Source: Isoetes taiwanensis
Lineage: Eukaryota > Streptophyta > Lycopodiopsida > Isoetales > Isoetaceae
Assembly: GCA_021234155.1 (NCBI GenBank)
Contig: JAJEKV010000051.1
Location: 3,593,370 to 3,657,369 of the forward strand
Length of the DNA: 64,000 nt
Reading direction: 5' to 3'
A model generated the notes under the pieces. It saw nothing but the letters and a program-made list of their open reading frames with translations. It ran no database searches and had not been told where the DNA came from. How positions within the stretch are numbered: position 1 is the first letter of the stretch; every line of letters begins with the position of its first letter. The translations under genes and the position numbers were made by a program. Positions 22,800 through 33,945 of the stretch are shown piece after piece.

Positions 22800-24150
22800 A
22801 TTTGAAAGGGCGCTTTTTTTTTCTTTGACAAAATCGCCTGTGTTAACTTAATTTCAGGGTTATTTTGCCATTCACGACATACAACCAAGCCCAGTCAGAT
22901 TTCAAAGTCTCTATTTCAATTTTAACGATAAAACACTTGAGTTTTAAGCATGGTCAGTAAAGAGGCTTCGAGGTTTAATAAGTTCTCCTAGACCAATCTT
23001 GAATCTTTTGGACTTGCTGAAGCAAGGTCCTTGAATAGAAGGGGATTCAATGGTGGGATAGGGGAAAATTAGCTCCCGAAGAAGGGGGCATTAGCATACG
23101 GCCTCCTGGGAGGAGAGTCACCGGGGAAAGGCTACCGAGAACTTTTTGGGATCTATCTCACGGGTCTGGCCTCTCCCTCTAGTGAGGGCAGCAAAAGACC
23201 CGATCTTAGTCAACTTGGGGAAACATACCAGCCTCGGTTGCTCAACAATAGGCTGCTTAGATGGGGGATATGTGTTATGGCACCCTCACGTCTCTGATTC
23301 GACAAGGATCTTGCGCCATGTCATGATATAGAGGGAGGGTCTTGACTTGAGGAGAAGGATCCTTGAATCCCCAGAAGCAAATTGCCCAAAAAGTCTTCTC
23401 CCAAAGGTCCCGGCGTTGGAAGGGCAACTCCCCCAAAGTTGCGAATTGGCTTTGTCAATGGACTTAGAATATCAACACCACAGGGGAGCAAGTTTTGTGT
23501 GGGATGAGCACCTCTTCTCTAAGAAGCACCCAAATAGCTCATGCCCAACACACTCGTGTAGTCAAAACGACCTAGGGACCTCTGGAGAATACCCCACCCT
23601 GTGGCGTTGATGTAACCATGTAGCTTGACATTCGAATAGCAGCAAAGTGGGATCATCCTCTCCTTTGAACAAATAGCAAAGCTGATGTAGCAACAATAGA
23701 TGCATGGTTGAAGATTCCACGGGAAGAAGTTTGATTTCAAAAAGTAAGCACCAAGGTCCAAGTAGTCAACATTTCAAGAATGTACACCTTTTCTAGTTCA
23801 AGTTGAAAAATCAAACTAAAATAAAATTGAAATCAAACTCAAGAACATACAAATAATAAGTCAATGACAACTCGAATAAGCACCCTTTTGGTAACAAAAT
23901 TGCTCTAAATTTTAAAGTTGCCTTTGCTAAATTGTTGGGATTTATGAGATCTGAAAAGAACCATTAGGGTAACATTTGTTCATTGAATATTCGATGACCA
24001 AGTGAGGAGCGATCATGATTTTATGGTGTATATGGGTTAATACTTGTAGGCGACCCTAACACATATAGCCTAAATTAAACGATTTGTATGAACTGATGGG
24101 TCAATATCTAAGAAAGTTCTACGGTAGTGAAGCCGATTTGTGTCTCACTG
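22800..24150. other. no recognised gene
   Basis: Plus-strand open frames at 23146-23331 and 23347-23610 lack known motifs. Nothing else is seen. Confidence 0.4.
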
Positions 24151-24153
24151 CGA

Positions 24154-25626
24154 GGTCCCTTCCGAATCGCATCGATCAAGGCCCTCGGATAGCCATTGAG
24201 TAGGGACGAGCCATTATCGATGCATTCCACATTCAAGACCCGATTCTCAGCGTCTTCTCACGGTAGCACTTCCTCCATTCTCATTTACTTCCCCCCTTCA
24301 TACCTTTGTTGGGCAGCCCGCGTCTCCCTTTTCACATGTGTTTTTTGTTCACGCACTCTTTTGTTTCCACCTCGAATTGTTGTTCACAATAATGTTTTTT
24401 TTCTTTTATCTCATTATGCGCATTATTCTCCACTGCGGGAGATCTTTATTTTATTTCCACCTTGGGGTGGCCGCACATTTTTGTTTTTCGCCAATTACGT
24501 TTTTCCACCGCGTTGGGTGGCCTTTTTTCCACCCTATGGGTGATGCTATCTTCTTTTTGCTATTTGTTTTTTCATATGTCCTCATCACTCACATCATTGG
24601 ATGATTTTTTGTTGTCTGACTTGCAGCGTCAACGCCATGCATGATTTGATTCCTTTAACCATTCACGGGTGCTTTTTGGTGTTCTGTTTTTGCTTGCGGG
24701 TTTCGCCATCATGGGGTTCCTTCCATTTTGGGTTTGCCCTTGACCCTCTCCTTAGATTCTCGGGCAACACATTCAAGATTGTTGTGACCATTTCTCATTA
24801 GGGTTTTCCTCGAAAACCGAGAACAGTGTTTTTATCAGATGAGAAGTTGTAGCCATTATCATCTATGCTACACGTGCACATTTTAGTTTTTTCACGGGAT
24901 AGCCCGATATTGTTCCTATGGTGGCTCCCCCTCTCTATTTTTCAAACATTGTATATTGCGGTGATGAATGACAAATATACAATGTTTGAAAAAAATAGAA
25001 GCGGCTCCCGCCTTTAATATCGGCCCCAGCATCTATAAAATATTGCCGAATGAAAATATAGAAAGGTAATAGCGTGGCTTCTCATCGAGATAAACCAGCC
25101 GCTTCCGAGGTTTTGGCTGAAAATGATAGCCAACAACCTGAAATGTTGCTGAAAATAGAAACGGTGGCGAGCAAAATGAAGAAACACGGCGCTGGCTAAA
25201 CGGTGCCAGCTGCAGTGAATAGTTAAAGGAATCAAACGTACATGAGTGATAACAGGCTGTGCAACAAGCATCAATGATATTATTGACTAAAGGGCTAACA
25301 ACGCACCCAGCAGAGATGAAACAAGTCGCCGGTGGCGGCATTTGAAAATAAAATACTCGAAGGTGAAATGCGCTGGCATCACCCGCGGTGGGCGATATCG
25401 CGACAATAACGACAAAAATGAAAACGTGCTGCGAGGTGGCACAACTAAAAGAGTCAGTCCATGGCGAAGAACGCGGCGAAAAGAAGCTGGAATGGAGGAA
25501 GTTATACTATGAAGACACTTAGATAGCGGTCCCGAATGTGGAATGCGTGTATAATGTAATAGCTCGTCCCTACCCGGAATGGCGATCGAGGGCTTTCCCG
25601 GATGTCTGCGATTACAGGAAGGGACT
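24154..25626. mobile_element. 1.47-kb foldback (long inverted repeat) element
   Basis: The left half is an imperfect inverted copy of the right half along nearly the whole length. The outer ends pair GGTCCCTTCC (24154-24163) with GGAAGGGACT (about 25617-25626). TAGGGACGAGC (left, ~24201) pairs with GCTCGTCCCTA (right, ~25562). GCATTCCACATTC (left) pairs with GAATGTGGAATGC (right). TTTGATTCCTTTAAC (24645-24659) pairs with GTTAAAGGAATCAAA near 25222-25236. At the centre TTCAAACATTGTATATT (24941-24957) pairs exactly with AATATACAATGTTTGAA (24974-24990) around a 16-base loop. No transposase is present. It resembles a foldback or long-MITE element; no clear target-site duplication was found. Confidence 0.88.
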
Positions 25627-27170
25627 ATAATTTCCGGCGGCCGACTACCAAGAGAACTTCCTTTGCTAAGCCCGGCCCAGCGGTGGAAACCTCAAGTGTT
25701 GGGTCAAGTCGCCCGAAACGCGTAGCGAGTGGGAAGAGGCTCCAGCGGCCCGGTGAGCATGCCGCGGCATCATGTGGAACTCCCCGCCCCTTGGTACCCG
25801 AGGGGCCGCCCTTGACAAGCGAATGTGTACCATGTGGGATGGATCAAGCCCGTTAGCAAAGACAATCCCCTCCACCATAAGCGGGCCCATCCCGGATAGG
25901 ATAAAGTGCGTGCGAGGATGGAGAATATAAGCCCGAAGGCGAGGAGTAGGGCGAAAAACATGGACAAGGTTGAGTTAAGTCATGTTATGAAATGTCTACG
26001 GATATAACCACATTGAGATGGTGTTGTTACCTTGAGTTCTCATGCACCTAAATCAGACAGAGCAACGAATGGAAAGAGCCACAACCTGACAGGCATTAAG
26101 CTCTTGAACGAAAAAAAGAAACCTGGCATGTAAACATCCAAAAGGATTGCGGCACAGAAAAATCTGTGCAATAAAAACAGAAAATAGAAATAGGAAACTG
26201 CAATATATATGTGTAGAAAATGTCATTAGAACCAAGTGTAACTCTAACTCAATGAGAAAAGAACTTTAAAAAAAGGGGAAGAAACAATCAAAATCCTTGT
26301 AAAAGATGCAATTTGGAAGCACCAATCCGGATCCTTTGTAGATGTTTGAAAGCACCAGATCCCCAAGTCTTCTGGGGTAATGCATTCATTTCGTAATCCT
26401 TTTGCTGCATGAAAGAAGCTTTGGTACAATATTTGTGGGCTTGTTTAAGAGTGGGATTGGCCTTAAAACTCGGACAATGCCATTAGTTCTTTAAAAAACA
26501 GTGTCATCATTTCAACCTTCTAGTGCTGGAAAACGAGGTTATCTGCATCTTGCAGTTAATGGGGCCCGAACATAAGTGAATTCAGCTTAGAATTGGAGAT
26601 TTTAGACATTCAATTTCTTTTGCATCAAGATAATTCATCTCAAATAACATGTATCCTCAAGCGCAAGTGCCCAGGACAAGAGCCCAAGGACAAGAGAAAC
26701 TAACGATAGGATATATGCAGGAAGTATGCCAATATGTGATAAAGATTATCACAATGGGCGATTTCTGGAAAATGCATGAATGTAAATTGGCCATCTTTAA
26801 ATCCCAGCTTTAGCGAGGCATATAATGTTCAATGCGGTCACAAGTCTGAGACAAATACTAAAGAAGGATTTGCTTTCGAGTTTTATATCATTTGAAATTT
26901 TCACCTTAAAAGGACTTAAAAATGGCAAAATAAAAGTCCACAAACCATATACAAGCTGGAAAGCTTGACCTTCAACAAGGATGATGCGAGAAGAAAAGAA
27001 CACAGGTGCGACAAAACTAATAAATGATAATAAACAATTCTTGCTGTGGAACCAATACCAAACAGTAATTCTGGGTAGGAAGTCCACAAATTTGAATAGC
27101 TAGACTTTCAAACTTGCAATAGAGTAGCACATTCATGCTTGTGATCTGCTGTTATATTCACGCGCTCTTG
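25627..27170. other. no recognised gene; GC-rich block at 25640-25880
   Basis: 25640-25880 is GC-rich with open frames on both strands and no recognised product. A phrase GCGAGGAGTAGGGCGAAAAAC (25938-25958, then ATGGACAAGGTT) recurs in diverged form near 29368-29395, marking a shared dispersed repeat. The remainder is AT-rich and featureless. Confidence 0.4.
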
Positions 27171-27175
27171 CAATA

Positions 27176-28141
27176 TTAGGCTTTTGTAACTCTGCTACCA
27201 GGCAGTAGGTGCAATGGATTAGATCCTAATTCTTTCCTGCAAGCTCCCTGTAAGTGAGGCCATTTATGACCTTCCCCCAAATACTTGCAGCTCAAACTCC
27301 ACAAAGCATCACCTTCCTCAACCCTCCTCCAAATTTCCTCGTTTTCCAAGTAAAACTGACCTCCCTCATTAGAAGCCCCATTTTGTAATAACCACATCTA
27401 TTATTTTTTCTGCATTATCAAGGAACTTGTCTAGCAGATATTAAGATCAGATGCACGAAAAAACACATGGCAAAATCACAAGCATACCATAAAAATATCT
27501 CGAGCATGCAAAATATCAAATGCATGCCTTATAACACCATAATACTGTGTAAGCAAGGCTCACTTTTTTAGGTACACCAATTTATGGATGAAAGTGTCAC
27601 AGAAAAATGCACAAAAGAAGCATTAACATTTCTGATCCAGACCCCAGCATTGTGATTATGTTTCAGTAAATCAAACATGACATTAGAAGCTCAGAACATT
27701 TTATCGCACCAAGAATAAACCATATTTTCAAAAAGGTCAAAGCATGCTGCAACACAAATATAGAAAGCCGCGATTCTTGATCGGACCAAAAGCAGTTTAA
27801 TGGACATTTTCGGCAAACCAGGGCATTGTGATCATGTTCCAAAGGATCAAGATGCCAAACGAAGCATTACAAATTCTGATCCAACGGGCATTTATTAGAA
27901 TCAAGATTAAACCATGCGTTCAAAGTAAAGATTGACCTAAAACGAAAGATCCAAAAAAAACAAAGGGGAAAGAGGCAAGAAGAGGCTTACCTGCAGTATC
28001 TGAAGCAACATTAGTTGCAGCCTTGACAACATGAAGGGTGGAATCGATGATACTGGGTTCCGGAAAGGGCTCGTTGGGAGCCTCAGGGGCAGGGGGATTA
28101 GGGTTCCGCTCGTCCTTCCACCATGGCGATCGAGGAGACAA
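27176..28141 (-). CDS. LysM-domain protein, two-exon candidate
   Basis: The downstream exon (27397-27176, minus) encodes a complete LysM-like fold: R-R-V-E-E-G-D-A-L-W-S-L-S, then K-Y-L-G-E-G-H-K-W-P-H-L-Q, and L-L-P-G-S-R-V before a TAA. The D-x-L-W-x-L-S...Y-L-G...W...L-P-G pattern is that of LysM modules that bind N-acetylglucosamine polymers, and here looks like the W-P-type seen in bacterial LysM proteins. An upstream open stretch (about 28141-27990) is Pro/Glu-rich and ends S-D-T-A-G before GTAAGCC, a good donor. The two exons do not join in phase through the obvious acceptor (TAATAG before ATGTGG), and exon 1 has no ATG in its frame. So either an exon is missing from this model or the gene is damaged. 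Domain call fairly sure, gene model weak. Confidence 0.5.
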
Positions 28142-28163
28142 TAGCGGAGTTTTAAATCATGTC

Positions 28164-28236
28164 GAGTTTGTTTTAAGAAAGCACAAATTCCAGAAACCCA
28201 GCCAGAGTTTGTTTTGAGAAAGCACAAATCCCAGAG
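28164..28236. repeat. two direct repeats (~31 bp) 5' of the LysM candidate
   Basis: GAGTTTGTTTTAAGAAAGCAC and GAGTTTGTTTTGAGAAAGCAC (each continuing AAATYCCAGA) lie 40 bp apart, between the LysM candidate and the divergent plus-strand frame. Confidence 0.85.
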
Positions 28237-28269
28237 TTTCAACTCTCTGCATACCTCACAACCCTTCTT

Positions 28270-28464
28270 TTGGATCCGGCGTCGGAATTCGTGCAGTGGG
28301 AAGAAATAGAGATGGAGGGCTCCATCGGATCATCCAGCTATGGCGGATCTGGCGATGTGTTGCAAATGCACGAATCCAACGACTATTACGTTTTACATTT
28401 GGCGGATCCGCGATGTCGATGTTGCCATGACCTCCAAAAATTGGCAGAGGCGGAGATTACTTAG
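28270..28464 (+). CDS. small divergent reading frame, unidentified (64 codons)
   Basis: The frame opens with M-D-P-A-S-E-F or, more likely, at the second methionine near 28312 (M-E-G-S-I-G-S-S-S-Y-G-G-S-G). It ends A-E-A-E-I-T before TAG, with C-R-C-C-H near the end. Acidic and Gly/Ser-rich, it looks like a plausible first exon. It points away from the LysM candidate across ~130 bp, which would make a shared bidirectional promoter possible. No family is recognised. Confidence 0.25.
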   Translation: MDPASEFVQWEEIEMEGSIGSSSYGGSGDVLQMHESNDYYVLHLADPRCRCCHDLQKLAEAEIT

Positions 28465-28499
28465 AGAGCAACAAATGGAAATTGTAGCTTGTCACTGCC

Positions 28500-29848
28500 A
28501 GACGTCCATTTAGATTTGTCCCAAAACACGTGGCGTCAAAACATAAACATAGATTGCGGCCCAGAAGAATTCCATATGGGCGAACAGAAATAAAAAATTA
28601 CATTCTCGATTATATATGTCTAGATAAGCAGCATTTATAGAAACGAGGGATGAGGTAAAGTTAGCGGAGGGATGAGGTAAAGTTAGAGGTGGCAGACATA
28701 TTAGCGCAAAGTCAAAAGTCATGAGGAAGGTCAAGAAGCAAAATGAGGTTGGCATCAAATAGAAGTACCTAGCAAAGAGGTGCATAAGGTCTGCGAAATG
28801 GTCTGGAACAAGAATAGGAGAGTGAAGGTGAATATTAAGAGAGCCAAAGGTCGGTCAGGCTAGTAGAGTTAGATTCACCGCATATTCTAAAACAATATAC
28901 ATGTGCAAAAACATACCCTATGGAAAACCCTCTAATGATCAATTTAAAACCATGGGAATGCACCCATAAGTTAAAAAGGCAAATGCTCGCGCATCATCCT
29001 AAAGAAATTTCAAACCAACTGAACGACACACATTAGAACAACCTCATAGAAAAACACTTGCATAAGTAACTTAGGACCATGCAAAAATGCCTGAAAAGTT
29101 AGGAATAAATGCCCCCCCAATCATCGAAATTCCAAAGCCACAAAAATTCCCGGTAGTTCTAATAATATAGAAAAAACTCAATAGAATTTAGATCTGAGAG
29201 AAAGCCAAGTAGCAAACCGCATAAAAAAATAGATAACATGATGGCGCACCCGACTTCAATTCCCACAAATAGAGCGAGGGGCGAGGGTGAGGTTGAGGTA
29301 GAAGTCGCTTGAACACGGGAGCACAAAATCAAAGGAAGGTTAAGGACCACGAACATAAGCCGAGAGCGAGGAGTATGGCGAAAACAATGGACAAGGTTAG
29401 TCGAGGTTAGCAAATGAAAAATTGGGACATTGACATGCCCTTCGGTCACAAGGGTCAAATAAAGAGAGTCTTGGGATAGAAAGAGATCAACCTAACAATA
29501 AGACATGTCAACCAATTCCGTCAAGGTAAAAGATCTCGGGCAAGTTAACTAAGTAAGTGGGAGCAAACTAGAAAGGTTAACTATCGATGAGTCGATATAG
29601 ATGCAAAATGATCTCAATAGCCCGCTAGAAATCAATTCCCCAAGACAACTAGAATTAGGCAGAACTAGCACAATGCACAAAATTAGAATGCACCCAAGAT
29701 AATACCTCGTGCACAACAACTCAATATACTCCACATCTAGATAAAGATAAGCATCAAAAATAAACAAGGTCTTTGCGCTTGCGGAGGGTTTGCCCTCAGA
29801 GACCGAGAGTGAAATGGCTTAAATCACACTTCAAAGTCATGTTTTTGA
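28500..29848. other. non-coding, with a small duplication
   Basis: GAGGGATGAGGTAAAGTTAG occurs twice within 28645-28690. No gene is seen. Minus-strand frames here are low-complexity hydrophobic translations of A/T-rich DNA. Confidence 0.4.
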
Positions 29849-29928
29849 GCATATCTTGACATATACTTGGAATATGCCACAAACACACATGGATGAGGTT
29901 TTTCCCCTTAGGGGCAACCCAAAAAACT
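29849..29928. repeat. dispersed repeat, copy 1
   Basis: Shares GCATAT..TTG(G/A)CATATAC, AATATGCCACAAAC and CCCCTTAGGGGCAA with 39375-39460. Each copy contains a short palindromic segment (CATATAC) and the palindrome CCCCTTAGGGG. Confidence 0.7.
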
Positions 29929-30418
29929 GGACTCAAACATATCAGTGGAATGCTATTTCCATGCCCAATTCATAATTCATAAGGCAAGGCATTCAAATAC
30001 GCTAATAACTCACAAATTAAATGTTGCAAATAGGAAAAAGAAACACAATCCATTGGTTCCATTCAAACCTTGAACATATCGAAGGCGAGAAGCAAGAATG
30101 ATGATTTCGTTGGTGTTTTAGTTTTTCTTTATCGAGGGGCTCAACACATGCATTGTGTGTGAGTTCTCCAAGATTCAAGGAATTCGATTTTTTATTGCTA
30201 TTTTTGTTTTCTAAATTTGAAATTGCCTCAATATTTCCAACCACCTTTATTGATTTTAGTTCTAAATTGGGGACAAAGGAACATAAAAATGAGACACCCG
30301 GTGTGCTGGACATTTGTTTGGTTCTAAAACTACAAGGTTGAATCTATTATTAATGTTGACATTTTATGGTAGAGTATATCTCTCAATTTTGAATGGCGTG
30401 GAAGGCGATCTTGAATAT

Positions 30419-30435
30419 GTGGGATTTGAACCCAC
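30419..30435 (-). other. tRNA T-arm-like hairpin (SINE or tRNA fragment)
   Basis: On the minus strand GTGGGTTCAAATCCCAC is a perfect 5-bp stem with the seven-base TTCAAAT loop of a tRNA T arm. The same 17 bases occur at 38989-39005. No acceptor stem is found. Confidence 0.5.
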
Positions 30436-30522
30436 ATTATGCCCAAAATCTAAGCATACCAAAGTGTAATTATAATGGCTAAGAGATAGCCATGGAAGCA
30501 ACCACCATCCATGGTATTCATA

Positions 30523-30830
30523 TTCACAATGAATATATTACATCAAGAGGCCCTTACAATCTATAAGGTACTCTAATTATTAGCCGGATAACTTTATTTA
30601 TACTTATTACTCCATATATCATAACCATCATAACTTATCATAAGTGTATTTGCAGTGGCTCGATACCATGTTCACAATAAATATATTACATCAAGAGGCC
30701 CTTACAATCTATAAAGGTACTCTAATTATTAGCTTGACTAACTTTATTTATACTTACTCCATATATCATAACCATCATAACTTATCATAAGCGTATTTGT
30801 ATTTAAAAAGGCAAGTGGCTCGATACCATG
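30523..30830. repeat. tandem duplication of ~148-160 bp
   Basis: 30523-30670 and 30671-30830 are near-identical, from TTCACAATRAATATATTACA to CGATACCATG. The second copy has a ~12-bp insertion near its end. Confidence 0.92.
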
Positions 30831-30965
30831 TTGGAGCTACTTACATTTGCATGTTGATGTTACATATATATGATATATATGTTGTGTATCATACACGTTG
30901 GACCCATGTGACCTATCGTCCACATGGGGTTAACAATGTTGTTCAACATCCTTAACCTCCAACTA
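30819..30965 (-). mobile_element. candidate LTR end with primer-binding site, minus strand
   Basis: On the minus strand CTCCAACA is followed by TGGTATCGAGCCAC (30832-30819), which resembles the copia TGGTATC-AGAGC primer-binding site. The putative LTR would run 30965-30831, with end motifs TTGGAG and CTCCAA. It contains TATATATGATATATATG. No partner LTR was found on the left, where the tandem duplication sits. Speculative. Confidence 0.35.
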
Positions 30966-31070
30966 AAGCATGCTTACCTTCACCATATCAGCTGGTTGGA
31001 TCACACAATTGGCTCCCATGCTAGAAAGGCCACCATTTACAAACAGACTTTATAGAGCTCAAACATCTTT

Positions 31071-31146
31071 AACAAAGTTTAAAATGAAGCACTTATTTCT
31101 TTGGGCGCACTTCAAAAGGAATCTTTGAAAGATTCTCTAAAATTCC
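31071..31146 (+). repeat. left terminal inverted repeat
   Basis: Reads AACAAAGTTTAAAATGAA, then GCACTTATTT, an 8-9 base spacer, GCGCACTTC, and TTTGAAAGATTCTCTAAAA. It is the inverted partner of 36262-36327. Confidence 0.75.
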
Positions 31147-31610
31147 TTAAAAAGTCCATTTTTAAGATTTTTTTTGTGACAGGTGTGACAATTTAGTTAA
31201 TTTAGGTACCTTTTTGAGGGGTTGATTGAACATAACTTCAGGTGCAAAAATTTCAAATAGCAATTTTTATCCTCCTATTTTAGAACAAAAATAGTTACTT
31301 ATGTAAAGTGTAGCAAAAAGGGCAAAAAAAAAAAATAGCAAGGGTAGTAGAGTGACAAAAAGTGATATATTCAAGGTTGTGAAAATTGTACAAAATTATG
31401 AACAAAATTGTCAAAATATAGGACATTTTGACGAGACAATCATCACTGCACTTTACGTTCTTTACATGTTTCGAGTCATCGAACAAACTTACATTTTGAC
31501 AAGATCGGGATGCATCTCATCCTCGACTCATTTATTCCACGATCACTTGAGCCTTCATCCTCGACTTCACTCTCAAAACTAGATGTGCGAGCGATCTTCT
31601 TCCTCTTTGT

Positions 31611-32882
31611 CTACAAGTGAGTCTTCATCATCATCTTTTTGGCCACCTTTTTGGCTTGTTTGTCTAATCCACATGCCAGAGCCTTATTAAAGTTTGAGTG
31701 ACCATCGTAACTTATTAGCGGCGGTCGAACAAAGTCATATGCAAGAACCTTTACTTGATTAGATCTATGGCAGCGATTGCTTGCTTTGGACTTAGCTCTC
31801 TTTCCCACTCTGTTTTTACCATCTCAAAGTATAACTCCCCTTTGAAAGCATTGGCGACAATCGTTCTCATCGATTGCACTTTTAATTGGTGGGAATTCCA
31901 TCTTCTCTTATTTACCTCGATTACTTTAGCTAGCCAAAATGGCCTCCCGGTTCATCATTATCATTTGGGAACAGCTATGAGCATTCCTTTTACGAATCTC
32001 GAGGCGAGAACCGGATACTCGAGCAACTTGTTGTCTTTGTGCGTCAGGGGCGGTGTACATGACTCTGTCATCTTCATCGAGCTAGCCAATATCTCTACAT
32101 GTTCCTCTTGATTCTCAACTTGCCGGGGAGAGTTTGCCTAGATGGCGAGTTGAATATGGCGGTCTTGACCTTGTAATGAAGCTTGCAACATGTCACGTTA
32201 GAGAAAAAATTGAGGCCACCATAAAGCATCTGCCTCCCCAAAGTGGTTAGGCGGGACTGAATACTTGTCTCAATATAATCCAATGATTTGTTTGAGTCAA
32301 ATGCTCTTCCCTCCTTTTTACTCTTTGTGATTTCTTTCAAGCTTTTTAGAGGCATTTGCTCTGCGAGAGAGAGCATGGAACTAGTATTGGGGATGGATGC
32401 GAATGAATTGAATATACCTTTGGCTGCTTACTTTGCAAAAGGATGTGGCATACTTCTTTCCTTGTAAGATGGCCTTGCCATCTACAAAGTGAAATTTTGA
32501 TCGATCTTTGCTGAAATGTAATGTTTCTCAAGGGCTCAATAGCACAGTGACCCAGTTGATCTCTCCGAAAAATCCATTCTTTGAAATCATAAGTTTCTTC
32601 CAATAACTCGATGTCTGGACGAGGATTGTAGAAATCTTGGATAACCTCAATCATTGCTGGTAGGCTGAGAGCTTTTTTTCGAGCAAGACGTTTAGAGAAC
32701 CTACTGAACATCTGATCAATTTGATCGTGTGTGTGACCAACAAGCAGGAAACCAATCTTCACCTTCTTGAAGATTTGTTTCTCTACTAGCATAGCACAGT
32801 AAGCAAACAACGCCTGATTCTTATTTTCCCTTGTCGTGTTGTCTAGCTGAAGATCTCCCACCAAAAAAAAGACTAGAACCAC
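31611..32882 (-). pseudogene. DUF7869-like (putative transposon-associated) protein, damaged
   Basis: The main open frame (32882-32346, 178 codons) contains L-Q-L-D-N-T-T-R-E-N-K-N, then F-A-Y-C-A-M-L-V-E, then F-L-L-V-G-H-T-H-D-Q-I-D-Q-M-F-S-R and L-P-A-M-I-E-V-I-Q, with Y-D-F-K-E-W after it. I remember this pattern from repetitive plant and oomycete proteins labelled DUF7869, whose D-N and H-T-H-D-D-I-D residues suggest a nuclease-like fold; that function is not established. Coding-like sequence continues to ~31611 after frame changes (M-P-L-K-S-L-K-E-I-T-K; N-K-R-R-W-N-S-H-Q-L-K; a basic C-terminus). The N-terminus is missing: the conserved part begins right at the boundary with the divergent plus-strand gene. 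Confidence 0.65.
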
Positions 32883-33708
32883 AAAGGCATTGACTATAGA
32901 GGAGTCAGCAGAAGCTCTTCAGAAGGCTCCGGGTGCAGATATTGTTGTGAAGCCCGTTGACAAGTCAAGTGCTATTCTAAAAAAGGTTAATGACACTAAA
33001 CTGCTTAAGCAAACAATTTCCTTGACATTAAGAGGCCGCCTAAAAATGAAGATGGGGTCAGAGTTCTTCAGGTACGAAAGCTGTACGCGGCACATGTGGC
33101 TATACTCAAGCAAAGAATGAGAAGGAATCCTCATGCCCATGTGTCGCCACTTGTTGTAATGGTTGGCGAAGTCGGTGCAACCAACTAAAAGATTATAAAA
33201 AGGCTAACTTTGAGGATTACACATATATTTTGTACTTGGAGGCACACATAGTTACAAAGCAAGGAAGGAACTTTCAAAGAAGAATCCGTACTTGAAGTTT
33301 GGAAGGCGTGAAGCACATATCTACGTTGGAGTCCGCAGACGAGGAAGCAAAGGTCATTCCGTGAGTCATAATCTCGACAATGACTTGAGACTAAAAATGA
33401 GTCTTATAGACAAGATCCGCTTCATGCAGGGAATACGTAGAGTTCAAGCAAGTGCATGGGGAGGACTTCAAAAACAAAAGAACAAGCTCCAAGAACCCGA
33501 GGAAGCTTGTGTCACAATCTTTGCCTCATTTCACGATTAGGATAAAAGCCCATAATGGTACGTGAAGCGGTACGACAATTACTTCGGCTTGCTTTCGGGA
33601 GATGGTCAAGTAAGTAAAAGCTTTAATTTGGTTATCTGTAGTATTCTTAGCATAGGCTGAGTTTGTATATTAACATCGAACTTTGTAAATCGTACCAAGG
33701 AAGACCGA

Positions 33709-33945
33709 CCACGGTATAAATTTATACCGTCGGTCCGCGATATAAATTTATCGTGATCGGACTACGGTATGGTATAAATTTATCACCGATCACCGAACGC
33801 GGTATAAATTTATCACGTGCACGGTCCGCAGATATAAAGTCATCACCGTTGCGGACGCGGTATAAAGTCATGGATTACCGGGAGCCGCGGTATAAATTTA
33901 TCACCGTGCACGGTCTGATATAAATTTATCTGTGCACGGTATTCC
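33709..33945 (+). repeat. array of eight TATAAATTTATC palindromes, ~30-bp period
   Basis: Eight units centred on GGTATAAATTTATCACC recur every 27-31 bp. The first is the perfect palindrome GGTATAAATTTATACC. Two units (near 33831 and 33859) have TATAAAGTCAT instead. The linkers are GC-rich (CGGTCCGCG, GTGCACGGT). The array lies after the GTAAGT donor at 33605 and before the next coding piece, so it is intronic in the gene model. Confidence 0.92.

Noticed and set aside
24196-24604. Plus-strand hydrophobic frames in the foldback element
   Set aside because: They are translations of T-rich inverted-repeat arms; the same arms give unrelated frames in the other orientation.
25602-25967. GC-rich opposing frames (84 and 65-74 codons)
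   Set aside because: High GC lowers stop frequency; both strands are open equally and neither has a motif.
33709-33945. TATAAATTTATC array as a CRISPR-like array
   Set aside because: Units are short palindromes with similar, not unique, spacers, in a plant-type intron, with no cas genes.
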